DNA of 64,000 nt from Saccharomycopsis crataegensis (taxonomy: Eukaryota; Ascomycota; Saccharomycetes; Ascoideales; Saccharomycopsidaceae). Made by a program: the position numbers and the translations under genes. The stretch is from contig NW_027043820.1 of the NCBI RefSeq assembly GCF_037102585.1, positions 1,212,501 through 1,276,500 on the forward strand. The letters are read 5' to 3'. The notes beneath the pieces are model-generated. The model ran no database searches, had not been told where the DNA came from, and saw only the letters and a list, made by a program, of their open reading frames with translations. Below are positions 29,689 to 39,662 of the stretch, piece after piece. The number at the start of each line of letters is the position of its first letter. Position 1 is the stretch's first letter.

Positions 29689-29932
29689 TTTTTGTTACTT
29701 GATCAGTTGGGAACCCTTTTCTGTCTTTCAGTATTTTCCTTGCCTGACCCGCCAAAAGTAATCACAAACTAACATAATTGCCTGATAGATTTGACTCTTT
29801 GTTTTCAATTGTAGAGATAATATCATAGTTGATCTTTATTATTATTCGTTTTTTCCTCGTTGAAAATTCATTTATTCCATTTCCCAATTTGAGTTGGATA
29901 ACCAACAATTTTTCCTGATTCCATTTCTTGCC

Positions 29933-31426
29933 ATGTCCACTGCGCCAACTAACAACAATACCCAATCAGATGACAACACACTAAAAGTGACTAATGAAAT
30001 CATTGGTTGGTCTTTCATCAGATACTATTATGAAAATTTATCATCATCACCAGCCGATCTTTATTTGTCTTACAGTGTCGACGCCCAAGTTGTGCATGAT
30101 GACTATGAAGCATTCTTGGTAGAAGAAAATCAAAAGTTGATCGAAGTCAAGGCCAAAGGTGCTGCTGATGTTAAGGAGAAGATTTATAGCAAAATGTCCG
30201 CCGAAGATAATTACAAAGTCATGGTTTCTCATGCCGATATCCTCGATATAGGTTTGGGGGGTACTTCCAAAACTATTTTGATTGTGGTTTTGGGGGAGAT
30301 TGCCAAAGGTGATTCTCCAGCCTTTAACTTCTCACAAACATTTACCATTACAGCAGTTCCAAATAGAGAAGTTTATGATGTGACCAATGACGTGTTTAGA
30401 TTCATTCCATTGGATGACGAAGCTAGCTTCGAAGAGACAGAAGATGTTGCAGCAAAAGAAGATAAGGTTGAAGCTGCTGTTGCCGTCGCTACCGAAGAAA
30501 AAAAAGAGGAGTCAGACAAGGAATTGGCTAAAAATATTGAGGAAAAGAAGGTTGATGAGCAAGCCGCCGCAATTACCTCTCCTGATCCTGTTATCGAGTC
30601 TGATGGTATGATTGAATGCGAAAAGAAGGAACTGGTTGAGGAACCAGCAACTGCTGACTCCACCATGGATTCCACTGAATGTATTGATGAAAAGAAGAAG
30701 GATACAAGCTCTGCGGCCACCTCAGTTGGTGACATTTCTACAGCGGCTACTTCTGCTGTTTCCACTCCTGGTAAGAATGAGGAACCTCCATTCCAAAAGA
30801 CCACCCCTACACAGAAGAAGGAAACCGTCAAAAATGTCGAGAAGCAATCTTCTTCTACAGCAAAGTTCTCTTGGGCTGCTACTGCAGCAAAGGGCGCTAA
30901 TGAATCAAAACCACTTCAAGAAGAAAGCAAGCCAAAAGCCAAACAATCTCAATTACAACAACCAAAGCAAAAAGCTGCTCCAAAGAATGCTGAAACTTCT
31001 CCAGTTGTGAAAGATACACCTAAGGAAGCTATTAAAGATGATGGCTTTGATGTAGTTTCTAAACGTGGCGCCAAAAATCAAACCAAGAAGGTGAAAAAAA
31101 CGATTCAATATGAGTCAAATGTGACTGCTTATCCTGTTTACATTCGTCTTGAAAAAGTTAAGACCACTGATGCAGAGTTGAAGACTACTTTGGAAGCCAA
31201 GTATGGTAAAGTCTACAAGTGCGTTATTAAGGACAACATCGCTTTGGTTGATTTCTGCTCTGCTGATTCTCAAGAATCAAGCATTAAGGCGGGTCAACTT
31301 GAGATTGCCAATGGTAAAATCAAGATCGAACAAAGATTTTCCAAACCACAAAAGAAGCCTTATTTCAATCACATTAATGGTAATAAGAAGAAGCAGAACG
31401 GTGTCAAGACCGATAAATCTGCTTAA
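29933..31426 (+). CDS. BRE5: Bre5-like Ubp3 cofactor (NTF2 + RRM, G3BP family)
   Basis: Bre5 is the G3BP-type partner that activates the deubiquitinase Ubp3, working in COPII/COPI coat recycling, ribophagy and stress granules. The protein has 497 residues from ATG 29933; the frame opens at a TTG 39 nt earlier. An N-terminal NTF2-like domain (about residues 14-145: IGWSFIRYYYENLSSSPADL, NFSQTFTI, NDVFRFIP) is followed by a long Lys/Glu/Ala/Ser-rich linker. A C-terminal RRM-like fold follows (YPVYIRLEKVKTTDAELKTT, VYKCVIKDNIALVDF, about residues 400-475), with a basic tail. This domain order is diagnostic for the G3BP/Bre5 family. Confidence 0.85.
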   Translation: MSTAPTNNNTQSDDNTLKVTNEIIGWSFIRYYYENLSSSPADLYLSYSVDAQVVHDDYEAFLVEENQKLIEVKAKGAADVKEKIYSKMSAEDNYKVMVSHADILDIGLGGTSKTILIVVLGEIAKGDSPAFNFSQTFTITAVPNREVYDVTNDVFRFIPLDDEASFEETEDVAAKEDKVEAAVAVATEEKKEESDKELAKNIEEKKVDEQAAAITSPDPVIESDGMIECEKKELVEEPATADSTMDSTECIDEKKKDTSSAATSVGDISTAATSAVSTPGKNEEPPFQKTTPTQKKETVKNVEKQSSSTAKFSWAATAAKGANESKPLQEESKPKAKQSQLQQPKQKAAPKNAETSPVVKDTPKEAIKDDGFDVVSKRGAKNQTKKVKKTIQYESNVTAYPVYIRLEKVKTTDAELKTTLEAKYGKVYKCVIKDNIALVDFCSADSQESSIKAGQLEIANGKIKIEQRFSKPQKKPYFNHINGNKKKQNGVKTDKSA

Positions 31427-32525
31427 AGTGGTTTGTTATATTATAGCAAAAAAAATTCTTCTGCTCAATTTTTTTTTAGTATTATTCAACAGTCATCATC
31501 ATTTTTTTCTTTTTTTTTTTTTGATTTATTATCGAAAAACAGTTATTGTTTACAAAAAAGATATCCCCGTCACATTCCCTTCTATCCTAACCCTCCAGTT
31601 ATTTCATTGTTTTCCAATATTCAAGCCGATCCAAAGTTGAATTTGGATGAAGCACACATTCGTTGTTCTGTCTATATATTATTTCAATTGCTCTTGCTGC
31701 TCATCTATTCATTTACCAACCATTGATTCCATCATCAAAGAAAAACCAAACAACCTAAAGAAAGTACGGTGAACCTATGTTCTTTTGGTTTTCAAAAAGA
31801 GGAGCTTCTTTTTCAACATACACAACGGGAGACTCTAGTATAAGAAAGGAAAGAAAACAAATAAAGAAAAAACAAAAACAAAAAAACAAAAACAAAAAAA
31901 AAAAACCTATATAATTCCTGGCATAGTTTTGTTTCTTTGTTGCATTTTACCCCCCTAGTATTTATAGATCTTGTCTTTGTATAGTTGGAGAGCTTTCTAT
32001 TGACAATACATGAGTTGTATGAAAATGATCAAAAATGATATATTAAGATTTGAAGGCTTTGTTTTTATCAAACAGTGTAAAGTAAGTATCACAAAATATT
32101 TTTTGAATTCCAACAATGCATGTTTTGGGAATCCTCAACATGATGATGATAACCAATGAAGCACAATGGTTTCTATTTTGCTGAAAATATACTGAAATAC
32201 TTATAGACTAAATAGCAAAACAATTAATTGCTGGATACATTAAGAAAATGCCCAGCAGCAAGATAAGAGCATGATTTACTTGCGTGTGCACACACCGTGC
32301 TTTCCCATCCTTTCCGAGACGAGAGGTCGAACGGGTGCTTAATAGCACCTTTTACATCAAGGAATTAGCGGGATGGAATATGAATATACAGATTAAACTT
32401 CCTTTCCTTTGATATTTTAATGCTATTTATTGTCTATTACCCAAAATCATCTTTCCCCATTTTCGCACTTTCTATTGTGGGGCTCCCTCGTTTTTGTCGC
32501 ATCATGTACCAGTACCGCGGGCCAT
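31427..32525. other. BRE5 downstream / HSP104 distal upstream region
   Basis: About 1.1 kb lies between two plus-strand genes, with several T- and A-runs (for example 31864-31905). Open frames here are low-complexity artefacts. The BRE5 terminator and distal HSP104 regulatory region lie within it. No RNA gene is recognised. Confidence 0.45.
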
Positions 32526-32568
32526 TTCTAGAACCTTCTCGGCAATTCTGGCAGTTGCTGGGGAATTC
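32526..32568 (+). promoter_or_regulatory. Heat-shock element array upstream of HSP104
   Basis: TTC-TA-GAA-CC-TTC at 32526-32538 is a perfect three-unit nTTCnnGAAn heat-shock element. Further TTC/GAA units occur at 32546-32548 and 32563-32568. It lies about 210 bp before the HSP104 ATG and about 75 bp before a TATA box, the classic Hsf1-driven layout. Confidence 0.85.
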
Positions 32569-32611
32569 TGGAGGTACAGAGAAGCATCACACACTTTCTC
32601 TCCAGACATTA

Positions 32612-32616
32612 TATAA
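32612..32616 (+). promoter_or_regulatory. TATA box of HSP104
   Basis: TATAA (in TATATAAGC) lies 129 bp upstream of the HSP104 start codon and downstream of the heat-shock elements, at a spacing usual for stress genes in yeast. Confidence 0.7.
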
Positions 32617-32744
32617 GCACGGCAAGGAGCCACATTGCCAATACACATTTCTACTATTTTTAATCATTAATTTTTTTTTGCTACAATAAATTCAATTGAT
32701 AATTATTATCACTACAAATACAACTAACTATACTGCCCACAATC

Positions 32745-35441
32745 ATGGATAACTCCAAGTTCACAGAAAACGCTTTGGATATTATTACCACTGCCCTTAA
32801 GTTGGCCAAGCAACAATCCAATGTCCAAATACTTCCGCTACATTTCTTGGGTGCTTTTGCCAACCCAGACAATCTTGAAGACGGAAGAATAACATATTTA
32901 CAAACAATTGTTGAGAAGGCCAGGTACGACTGGCAGAAATTGAACAGATCTATCAACCAACTGTTGGTAAGATTGCCATCTCAATCATCACTTCCAGATG
33001 ACCCTTCTTTGTCTTATTCTGCCAATGAGGTTCTCACAAAAGCTGCTAAATATATGAAGACCCAGAAAGATGATTATATTGCCCAGGATCATATTTTGTT
33101 GGCCCTTATTGAGGATTCGAGTGTGAAGAATCTTTTCAAAGAAAATGGTATAAAGGAAGATACTATCAAGAATACCATTTATGAAATTAGAGGCAATAAG
33201 AGAATTGACTCAAGAAAAGCTGATACCTCAGAAAAACATGAATTCTTATCCAAGTATGCCATTGATGTTACCGAGCAAGCTAGAGAAGGTAAACTTGATC
33301 CAGTTATTGGCAGAGAAGAAGAAATTAGGAGAGCTATCAGAGTTTTGTCGAGGAGAACCAAATCCAATCCATGTCTTATTGGTGACCCTGGTGTCGGTAA
33401 GACCTCGATCGTCGAAGGTGTTGCCCAAAGAATCATTGATGGTGACGTTCCAAATATTTTGCAGAACTGTAAATTATTTGCTCTTGATATCACTGCTTTG
33501 AGAGCTGGTGCCAAATATCAAGGTGAGTTCGAAGAAAGAGTGAAGGGAGTCTTGAAAGACATCGAGGATTCTAAGGATATGATTATTTTGTTCATTGATG
33601 AAATCCATATGTTGATGGGTGATGGTAAATCTGATGCTGCTAACTTGTTGAAACCAATGTTGGCTAGAGGTACTTTACACTGTATTGGTGCAACTACTAT
33701 TACCGAATACAGAAAGTATATTGAAAAAGATGGCGCTTTCGAGAGAAGATTTCAAAAGATTGATGTTAAAGAACCATCAGTAAGAGAAACCACCGCTATT
33801 TTAAGAGGTTTGGCTCCAAAATATGAAATTCACCATGGTGTTAGAATTTTAGACTCTGCTTTGGTCACTGCTGCTCAATTAGCCAAAAGATACTTGACTT
33901 ACAGAAAGTTACCAGACAGTGCTGTTGATTTGATTGATGAGAGCGCAGCGACTGTTGCAGTGGCAAGGGATTCAAAGCCAGAAGAATTGGACTCCAAGGA
34001 AAGAGAATTACAATTGCTTGAAGTTGAAATTAAGGCTTTGGAAAGAGATGCTAATACTGATCCACTAACCAAAGAACGTTTGAACCAAGCTAATCAAAAG
34101 AGAGCTTCTTTGGAAGAAGAATTAGCACCATTAAGAGAAAGATTCAATCAAGAAATTGCTGGTCACGAAGAATTAACTGCAGCCAAGAGAAAGTTGGATG
34201 AATTAGAAATTAAGGCCAACGATGCTGAAAGAAGGCATGATACCGCCACCGCTGCTGACTTGAGATATTTTGCTATTCCGGATATTAAGGCTAGAATTGT
34301 TGATTTAGAAAAAAAAGTGGCTGAAGAAGAAGAGAATGCCGGTGCTAACGCAATGATTCAGAACATTGTTGGCAGTGAACAAGTTGCTGAAACAGCTGCT
34401 AGATTGACTGGTATCCCAGTTTCCAAATTGTCTCAAGCTGAAAATGACAAATTGATTCATATGGAAAAGGAATTATCTAAAGAAGTTGTCGGTCAAGGTG
34501 CTGCAGTGAAGGCGGTTTCCAATGCTATCAGATTGAGTAGATCTGGTTTAGCCAATCCAAATCAACCAGCTTCGTTCTTATTCTTAGGTCTATCAGGTTC
34601 TGGTAAAACCGAATTGGCTAAAAAATTGGCTTCTTTCTTGTTTAACGATGAAAAGGCAATGATTAGAATCGACTGTTCCGAATTGAGTGATAAATGGTCT
34701 TCTTCTAAGTTGTTAGGAAGTGCTCCAGGTTATGTTGGTTACGAAGAGGGTGGTATTCTTACTAATGCCTTATCCCGCCAACCATATTCAGTGATTTTGT
34801 TCGATGAGATTGAGAAAGCTGCTCCTGAAGTGTGCACTGTTTTGTTGCAATTATTAGATGATGGTAGAATCACTTCCTCTGCTGGCAAAACTGTCGATGG
34901 TTCCAACGCTATTGTAATTATGACCTCCAATCTTGGTGCTGAATTAATTAGTGGCAGTCCACATTCTGTTCCTCCTCAAGATGTCAAGGACCAAATCATT
35001 AAAATTGTCAAGGGTCATTTCAGACCAGAATTCCTTAACCGTATATCAGAAACCGTTGTGTTCAACAAGTTATCCAAGGCTGCAATTGGTAAGATTGTTG
35101 AGATCAGATTGAAGGAAATTGAAGCCAGATTTACTGCCAACAATAAGAACATCAAGTTAAATGTCACCGAAGACGCTGTTAGATGGTTATGTGAAAATGG
35201 TTACTCTCCTGATTTGGGTGCTAGACCATTGAACCGTTTGATCCAGACTGAAATTTTGAATAAGTTGGCAGTCTTGGTTTTGAAGAGACAAGTTTTGGAT
35301 AAGGAAGAAGTTGAGGTTAAACTTAATAGAGTTGGTAATGGTCTAGAAGTGGTACCAAATCACGAAACTGATGATCTGATGGATGTTGATGTTGACGATT
35401 GGGAAGATGATAATGATGAGGATATCATCGATCTTGATTGA
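32745..35441 (+). CDS. HSP104: Hsp104 disaggregase (ClpB/Hsp100)
   Basis: Hsp104 is the hexameric AAA+ disaggregase that pulls proteins out of aggregates with Hsp70/Hsp40 and is needed for thermotolerance and prion propagation. The protein has 898 residues (S. cerevisiae 908). Domains in order are Clp N-domain (about 1-150), NBD1 with Walker A GDPGVGKT (about 213-220) and Walker B LFIDEIH, coiled-coil middle domain (about 405-530), NBD2 with Walker A GLSGSGKT (about 615-622) and Walker B VILFDEIEKA, and an acidic C-terminus ending DLD, the TPR-cochaperone tail. All catalytic motifs are intact. Leucine is mostly TTG and CTG is nearly absent, as in strongly expressed genes. Heat-shock elements and TATA precede it. 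Confidence 0.98.
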   Translation: MDNSKFTENALDIITTALKLAKQQSNVQILPLHFLGAFANPDNLEDGRITYLQTIVEKARYDWQKLNRSINQLLVRLPSQSSLPDDPSLSYSANEVLTKAAKYMKTQKDDYIAQDHILLALIEDSSVKNLFKENGIKEDTIKNTIYEIRGNKRIDSRKADTSEKHEFLSKYAIDVTEQAREGKLDPVIGREEEIRRAIRVLSRRTKSNPCLIGDPGVGKTSIVEGVAQRIIDGDVPNILQNCKLFALDITALRAGAKYQGEFEERVKGVLKDIEDSKDMIILFIDEIHMLMGDGKSDAANLLKPMLARGTLHCIGATTITEYRKYIEKDGAFERRFQKIDVKEPSVRETTAILRGLAPKYEIHHGVRILDSALVTAAQLAKRYLTYRKLPDSAVDLIDESAATVAVARDSKPEELDSKERELQLLEVEIKALERDANTDPLTKERLNQANQKRASLEEELAPLRERFNQEIAGHEELTAAKRKLDELEIKANDAERRHDTATAADLRYFAIPDIKARIVDLEKKVAEEEENAGANAMIQNIVGSEQVAETAARLTGIPVSKLSQAENDKLIHMEKELSKEVVGQGAAVKAVSNAIRLSRSGLANPNQPASFLFLGLSGSGKTELAKKLASFLFNDEKAMIRIDCSELSDKWSSSKLLGSAPGYVGYEEGGILTNALSRQPYSVILFDEIEKAAPEVCTVLLQLLDDGRITSSAGKTVDGSNAIVIMTSNLGAELISGSPHSVPPQDVKDQIIKIVKGHFRPEFLNRISETVVFNKLSKAAIGKIVEIRLKEIEARFTANNKNIKLNVTEDAVRWLCENGYSPDLGARPLNRLIQTEILNKLAVLVLKRQVLDKEEVEVKLNRVGNGLEVVPNHETDDLMDVDVDDWEDDNDEDIIDLD

Positions 35442-35821
35442 TCCACATATCTCATTTTAATTTTTTCTGTTTCTATTTTTCTGATTTTTAATTTTCTGAT
35501 TAATTTTCTATGATTATATATTTAATATCTATATTTTTTTAAGTTTACATTTATTTATCCTTGTATTTATCATGCTAGTAATATGATATTCAGCTTTTTA
35601 ACTGAATTTTTATGCACGGTGTCTTTGTGTCATTCTAACATCAATAAACCACAGCATGAGATGAGCGAAAACAACACTACAAAAATGAAAAAAAAAAGCC
35701 AAACAAACGCACAAATAACAACAAATTCAAGAGAATATCAACTGTTAGATATAGTATGGAAATCTTTGAATAGAGTGAATTGATCATTTCAAAGAGCATT
35801 CGGAAGCTGGGAAAATAAGGC

Positions 35822-37378
35822 ATGGACTCGATTGGTAGGGCATTTTTCGAGTCTACCACTCTTTCCAACAGTGAAGTTGATGGTCCACTACAAAACTATC
35901 ACCATAAAAGCAGGAACTATATTGAGCGCAATAATACACATAAGCGATTTAAAATCCTCTCCTCTTCAACAAGATATAGCATTCAAGGGCCACAAAGCAG
36001 TGGACCATTAGCTGCTTCAACTCAAGCAGAAATAGAAAGCCAGTCTACCCAATCTTCAGAAAGATCCCACGTGATATCAGAATTGGACCAGGATATAGGG
36101 TATACCATAGAATCCAATGCAATGTATGAACAAGCACCCTCTACTGAAGAGGAGCAGGTGATGAGGCTGATGGGCCCATTTTCTAAGTTCTACTATAAAT
36201 TAACAAGAAGGTTATTGAAGAAACCAAGACTGGACAACGATTTATTATATGATGAGCATCAGTCATATCAAGCAAGTCCAGTTTCAGAAGCTGGACCAAG
36301 TAAGTTGCTGTTTCGTAGGGGGGATAGAACAATAACAAATGAAGGAAAAAAAATAATCAATGGCACTCCAAGCAACGCAATTATAGAAGCCGAAACACAT
36401 CTTGCTGCCTTTCAACATTCATTACAGCGCAAAATTGATGTTTCTAGAAGTTTATATCAACCTCGGAGACATATTCATGGTCACCATAGACTAGCAAGTT
36501 TATTTTCATATAGAAGAAGAGGTGTCACCTATGCCAATGAGGATACGATCAGTGAGCATATACATGAGACAACACAAGTTAACGGTCCTAGCTCGTCATT
36601 GCCTGTCAATATGGATGGTGCAATGTTTACAAATAATATGGAAACACAACAGATAGGGGATGAATATGACGAGTCCGAAGATTTCAACGAAATCCTAGGG
36701 TCAGAAGAAGGATCGGAAATCTCTGAACAGAGACTATACTTTTGTCGCATGTTTTCACCAACTCAATTATTCAGAAACATCAAAAGTATTAGAATAAGCA
36801 AAGATCCCTCGAGGTCAGAAATTCCTGATTTTGGCGTTATAGCTGATGAAGCGCCTCTCAGCAATGATACTTTAGGAGAGCACACTGAAATTAACGTAGA
36901 TGCAAACCATAGACCATTTGTCTCCACCCGTCTTCACTCATCAAGGGAACGGACTCGCGATGAACGGTCTAATCGGCCAGCCCTTGATGATGAAGAGCCA
37001 GAAGATCATGAAGAGTCAGCCAGAAACTCTTCCAGAAGATTTGAAACATCACATGAAGTTTTTCAACCAAGTACGAATTCAATAAGGATTCGAATAGACG
37101 ACATCAGAGATGCTCAGGATACTAGTGTTCAAATCTCCAGAGTTTCAGATTTCAAGATATTGGAAGATACTATTTACCTTGAAGAACCAGGAAAAGATTT
37201 AGAATTAACATATTCTAGGAGCTTCAGAAATTTTGTTAAGCGCCTCAAGTTTAATGGAGCTGATCAACCAGTGATCACCAGTAATCCAAGGGTGGACAGG
37301 ATAAATGATTGGTCCATTATGCTAGGATTAGGTAGCGAGAAGCAAGGTGGCACATCTTCAAATTATGGAGTAGGATAG
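35822..37378 (+). CDS. Unidentified Ser/Arg/Glu-rich protein
   Basis: The protein has 518 residues from ATG 35822 with intact coding structure. I recognise no domain, signal peptide or membrane segment. It mixes acidic Ser-rich stretches (EYDESEDFNEILGSEEGSE) with Arg/His-rich ones (LYQPRRHIHGHHRLASLF), and has a structured-looking hydrophobic segment (VMRLMGPFSKFYYKLTRRLL, about residues 113-132) and a C-terminal block (FVKRLKFNG ... INDWSIMLGLG). It is probably a rapidly evolving nuclear or regulatory protein (inference only). It ends 53 bp before the WRS1 upstream ATG, leaving little promoter space unless WRS1 starts at its internal Met. Confidence 0.7.
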   Translation: MDSIGRAFFESTTLSNSEVDGPLQNYHHKSRNYIERNNTHKRFKILSSSTRYSIQGPQSSGPLAASTQAEIESQSTQSSERSHVISELDQDIGYTIESNAMYEQAPSTEEEQVMRLMGPFSKFYYKLTRRLLKKPRLDNDLLYDEHQSYQASPVSEAGPSKLLFRRGDRTITNEGKKIINGTPSNAIIEAETHLAAFQHSLQRKIDVSRSLYQPRRHIHGHHRLASLFSYRRRGVTYANEDTISEHIHETTQVNGPSSSLPVNMDGAMFTNNMETQQIGDEYDESEDFNEILGSEEGSEISEQRLYFCRMFSPTQLFRNIKSIRISKDPSRSEIPDFGVIADEAPLSNDTLGEHTEINVDANHRPFVSTRLHSSRERTRDERSNRPALDDEEPEDHEESARNSSRRFETSHEVFQPSTNSIRIRIDDIRDAQDTSVQISRVSDFKILEDTIYLEEPGKDLELTYSRSFRNFVKRLKFNGADQPVITSNPRVDRINDWSIMLGLGSEKQGGTSSNYGVG

Positions 37379-37431
37379 ATAATAATTGAAATATATAAAT
37401 ACTCCTAACAACTACAAATATAATCTAATGA

Positions 37432-38889
37432 ATGCCCTTTGTAGTTCGTCATCGTTTGTCACGTGAATGTTCTTTGAATAATTTTTTGAGTAATTTTTTT
37501 ACCTCCAAAAAGGGTACGCTGGATACCACTTCCTTAACCACAATCAAGCAACTTGAACTCATAAAATCACACGTAATGAGTGCTCCAGGGATCACAGAAA
37601 AAGTTGAAAAACTTGATATTTCCTCTAACAATACTACAAATGCGGCCTCTGCCCCTGCTGCTGAACAAAAAGTCACTCCATGGGAAGTTGAAGGTGCAGT
37701 CGTTGATGGTGAAAGTCAAGGAATTGACTACCAGAAATTAATTCAACAGTTTGGTACTAGAGCTATCTCTCAGGAGACTCTTGATCGTTTCACTGCAGTG
37801 ACAGGTCATGAACCACATTTTTTCCTTAAAAAGGGTATTTTTTTCAGTGAAAGAGACTTCGGGAAGATTTTAGATCTCTACGAACATGGTGAACCTTTTT
37901 TCCTTTACACCGGCCGTGGTCCATCTAATGTGTTGCATTTGGGGCATATGGTACCGTTCTTATTCACCAAATGGTTACAAGAAGTATTCGATGCTCCATT
38001 GGTGATTGAATTGACCGACGATGAAAAATTTTTGTTCAAGCCAAACCTTACAATTGCAGATGTCAGGAAATTTGCCCGTGAAAACGCAAGAGATATCGCT
38101 TCTTTAGGGTTCAAGCCTGAAAGAACTTTCATCTTTTCTGATTTAGATTACATGGGGGGAGCCTTCTACGAAAACGTGGTGAAAACCAGTAGACAAATTA
38201 CCACCTCCACTGCCAGAGCGGTATTTGGGTTCCAAGACTCAGACTGTATTGGGAAGGTTCACTTTGCTTCCATTCAAATCGCCACTGCTTTTCCATCGAG
38301 TTTCCCAGACGTTTTGGGTTTGCCACCAAAGACCCCATCTTTGATTCCTTGTGCCATTGATCAAGATCCTTACTTTAGAGTGTGTCGTGACGTTGCTGGG
38401 AAATTGAAGTACGCTAAGCCATCTCTTATCCATTCCAAGTTTTTCCCAGCCTTGCAAGGTCCAAGCACAAAGATGAGTGCTTCTGATGATACCAGTGCGA
38501 TTTTTATGACAGATACACCTAAGCAAGTGACCAAAAAAATCAACAAGTATGCTTTCAGTGGTGGTAAGAGCACTATCGAGGAACATCGTAAGTTGGGTGG
38601 TAATCCAGAAGTTGACGTGGCGTACCAATACTTGTCATTTTTCAAGAGTGACGAGGAATTTCTAGAAAAGATTGCTGCTGATTATAGAAGTGGTGATTTG
38701 TTGAGTGGGGAGATGAAGAAGTTGTGTATTGATGTCTTGGTAGAGTTCGTTAAGAATTTCCAAGAAAAGAGAGCCAAAATCACTGACGAGGAGTTGGATA
38801 AGTTCATGAAGCCTCATAAGCTTAGCTTTTTCCAACAGGAGAGATTGGTTCCAATTAAACCTAGAGAAAAGAAAAACTCTAAGAAATAA
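37432..38889 (+). CDS. WRS1: Tryptophanyl-tRNA synthetase
   Basis: This class I synthetase charges tRNA(Trp) in the cytosol. The conserved body matches S. cerevisiae Wrs1 throughout: TPWEVEGAV, PFFLYTGRGPSNVLHLGHM (HIGH-type ATP motif), IELTDDEKFLFKPNL, DYMGGAFYENVV, FHFASIQIATAFPSSFPDV-like block, AIDQDPYFRVCRDV, and KMSASDDTS (KMSKS-type loop). The longest ATG frame starts at 37432 (485 residues). The family N-terminus, however, corresponds to Met49 at 37576 (MSAPGITEKVEKL), which gives 437 residues, close to the yeast 432. The extra 48 residues are basic and Ser/Thr/Leu-rich, possibly a mitochondrial presequence. A CACGTG promoter-type element (37460-37465) lies inside them, so 37576 is at least as likely for the main cytosolic form. 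Confidence 0.95.
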   Translation: MPFVVRHRLSRECSLNNFLSNFFTSKKGTLDTTSLTTIKQLELIKSHVMSAPGITEKVEKLDISSNNTTNAASAPAAEQKVTPWEVEGAVVDGESQGIDYQKLIQQFGTRAISQETLDRFTAVTGHEPHFFLKKGIFFSERDFGKILDLYEHGEPFFLYTGRGPSNVLHLGHMVPFLFTKWLQEVFDAPLVIELTDDEKFLFKPNLTIADVRKFARENARDIASLGFKPERTFIFSDLDYMGGAFYENVVKTSRQITTSTARAVFGFQDSDCIGKVHFASIQIATAFPSSFPDVLGLPPKTPSLIPCAIDQDPYFRVCRDVAGKLKYAKPSLIHSKFFPALQGPSTKMSASDDTSAIFMTDTPKQVTKKINKYAFSGGKSTIEEHRKLGGNPEVDVAYQYLSFFKSDEEFLEKIAADYRSGDLLSGEMKKLCIDVLVEFVKNFQEKRAKITDEELDKFMKPHKLSFFQQERLVPIKPREKKNSKK

Positions 38890-38924
38890 ATTATGTTCAC
38901 TAGTTAATATTCTTTTTTTCATTA

Positions 38925-38927
<3 letters not shown>

Positions 38928-38973
<46 letters not shown>

Positions 38974-38978
38974 TATTA
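38928..38978. repeat. TTA trinucleotide microsatellite after WRS1
   Basis: About 16 units of TTA/TAT with one or two interruptions begin ~40 bp after the WRS1 stop codon, probably inside its 3' UTR or terminator. Length is likely polymorphic. Confidence 0.9.
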
Positions 38979-39662
38979 CCATGATTACTGTTAGTTATCG
39001 TTTTTATTTTACTTTTTGCTAAAATGTGCTTTCATACTATTGGTACTGCTCATGTTGTAATGTTGTATTTTGTAAGTGAGCTTTCCTGTTTGGAGATTTA
39101 ATATCTATGCCTTCGGGGGTTCGTATTGTCGAATCAGCTTTGAAATTTCATCATAATTATTCGGATTTTTGTTGTTGACATCTTGATTGCAAAACGTTTG
39201 AATTGAAAAGAACATTTTGGAAATGCAAACAAAATGAAAACAGCAAAACTTTTGGGAAAAGAAGGAACTATCAGGATTTTTCGTAGACCTAATCCTATTA
39301 AAGTGCCAAAATAGCACTTTTTTTGCTAATGATATGCTCATCTGGATTACGTTTGGGCAGAATTAAGTGGTTAAGTGACAACAATTAGGACGCTTGAGGT
39401 TAAGCACTCATTTGGTCTTGTTGGGGAATAAAATGAGCACCTGGAGATAAATTTGGTATGGTTATCTGGAACCTGATAATTTACGAGGCAGTATACTTTA
39501 CAAGTAATTGTTGATACAGGATGCCAGGAGTGTGATGTATCAAAGAAAATCTTAACAAGGGTGTTTGTCTTCATGTTCAGTTTCCCTTGTTCCTCACAAA
39601 AATAGCGGGGGGAGAACCAACGCACGTACTACTACAGCATCTCGCATCACAGGCAACTGATA

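Larger units (their letters stand above)
28033..29932. other. Long intergenic region upstream of BRE5
   Basis: About 1.9 kb holds no supported gene. It contains a diverged tandem duplication (28333-29065), an A-run at about 29457-29471, and a TTTAA microsatellite at about 29662-29688 close to BRE5. Short open frames on the minus strand at 29311-29572 start at non-ATG codons or lack protein-like content. The BRE5 promoter must be in the last few hundred bases. Confidence 0.5.

Noticed and set aside
32310-32345. tRNA B-box-like GGTCGAACGG upstream of HSP104
   Set aside because: It does not match the GGTTCGANTCC consensus, and no A-box or cloverleaf could be built around it.
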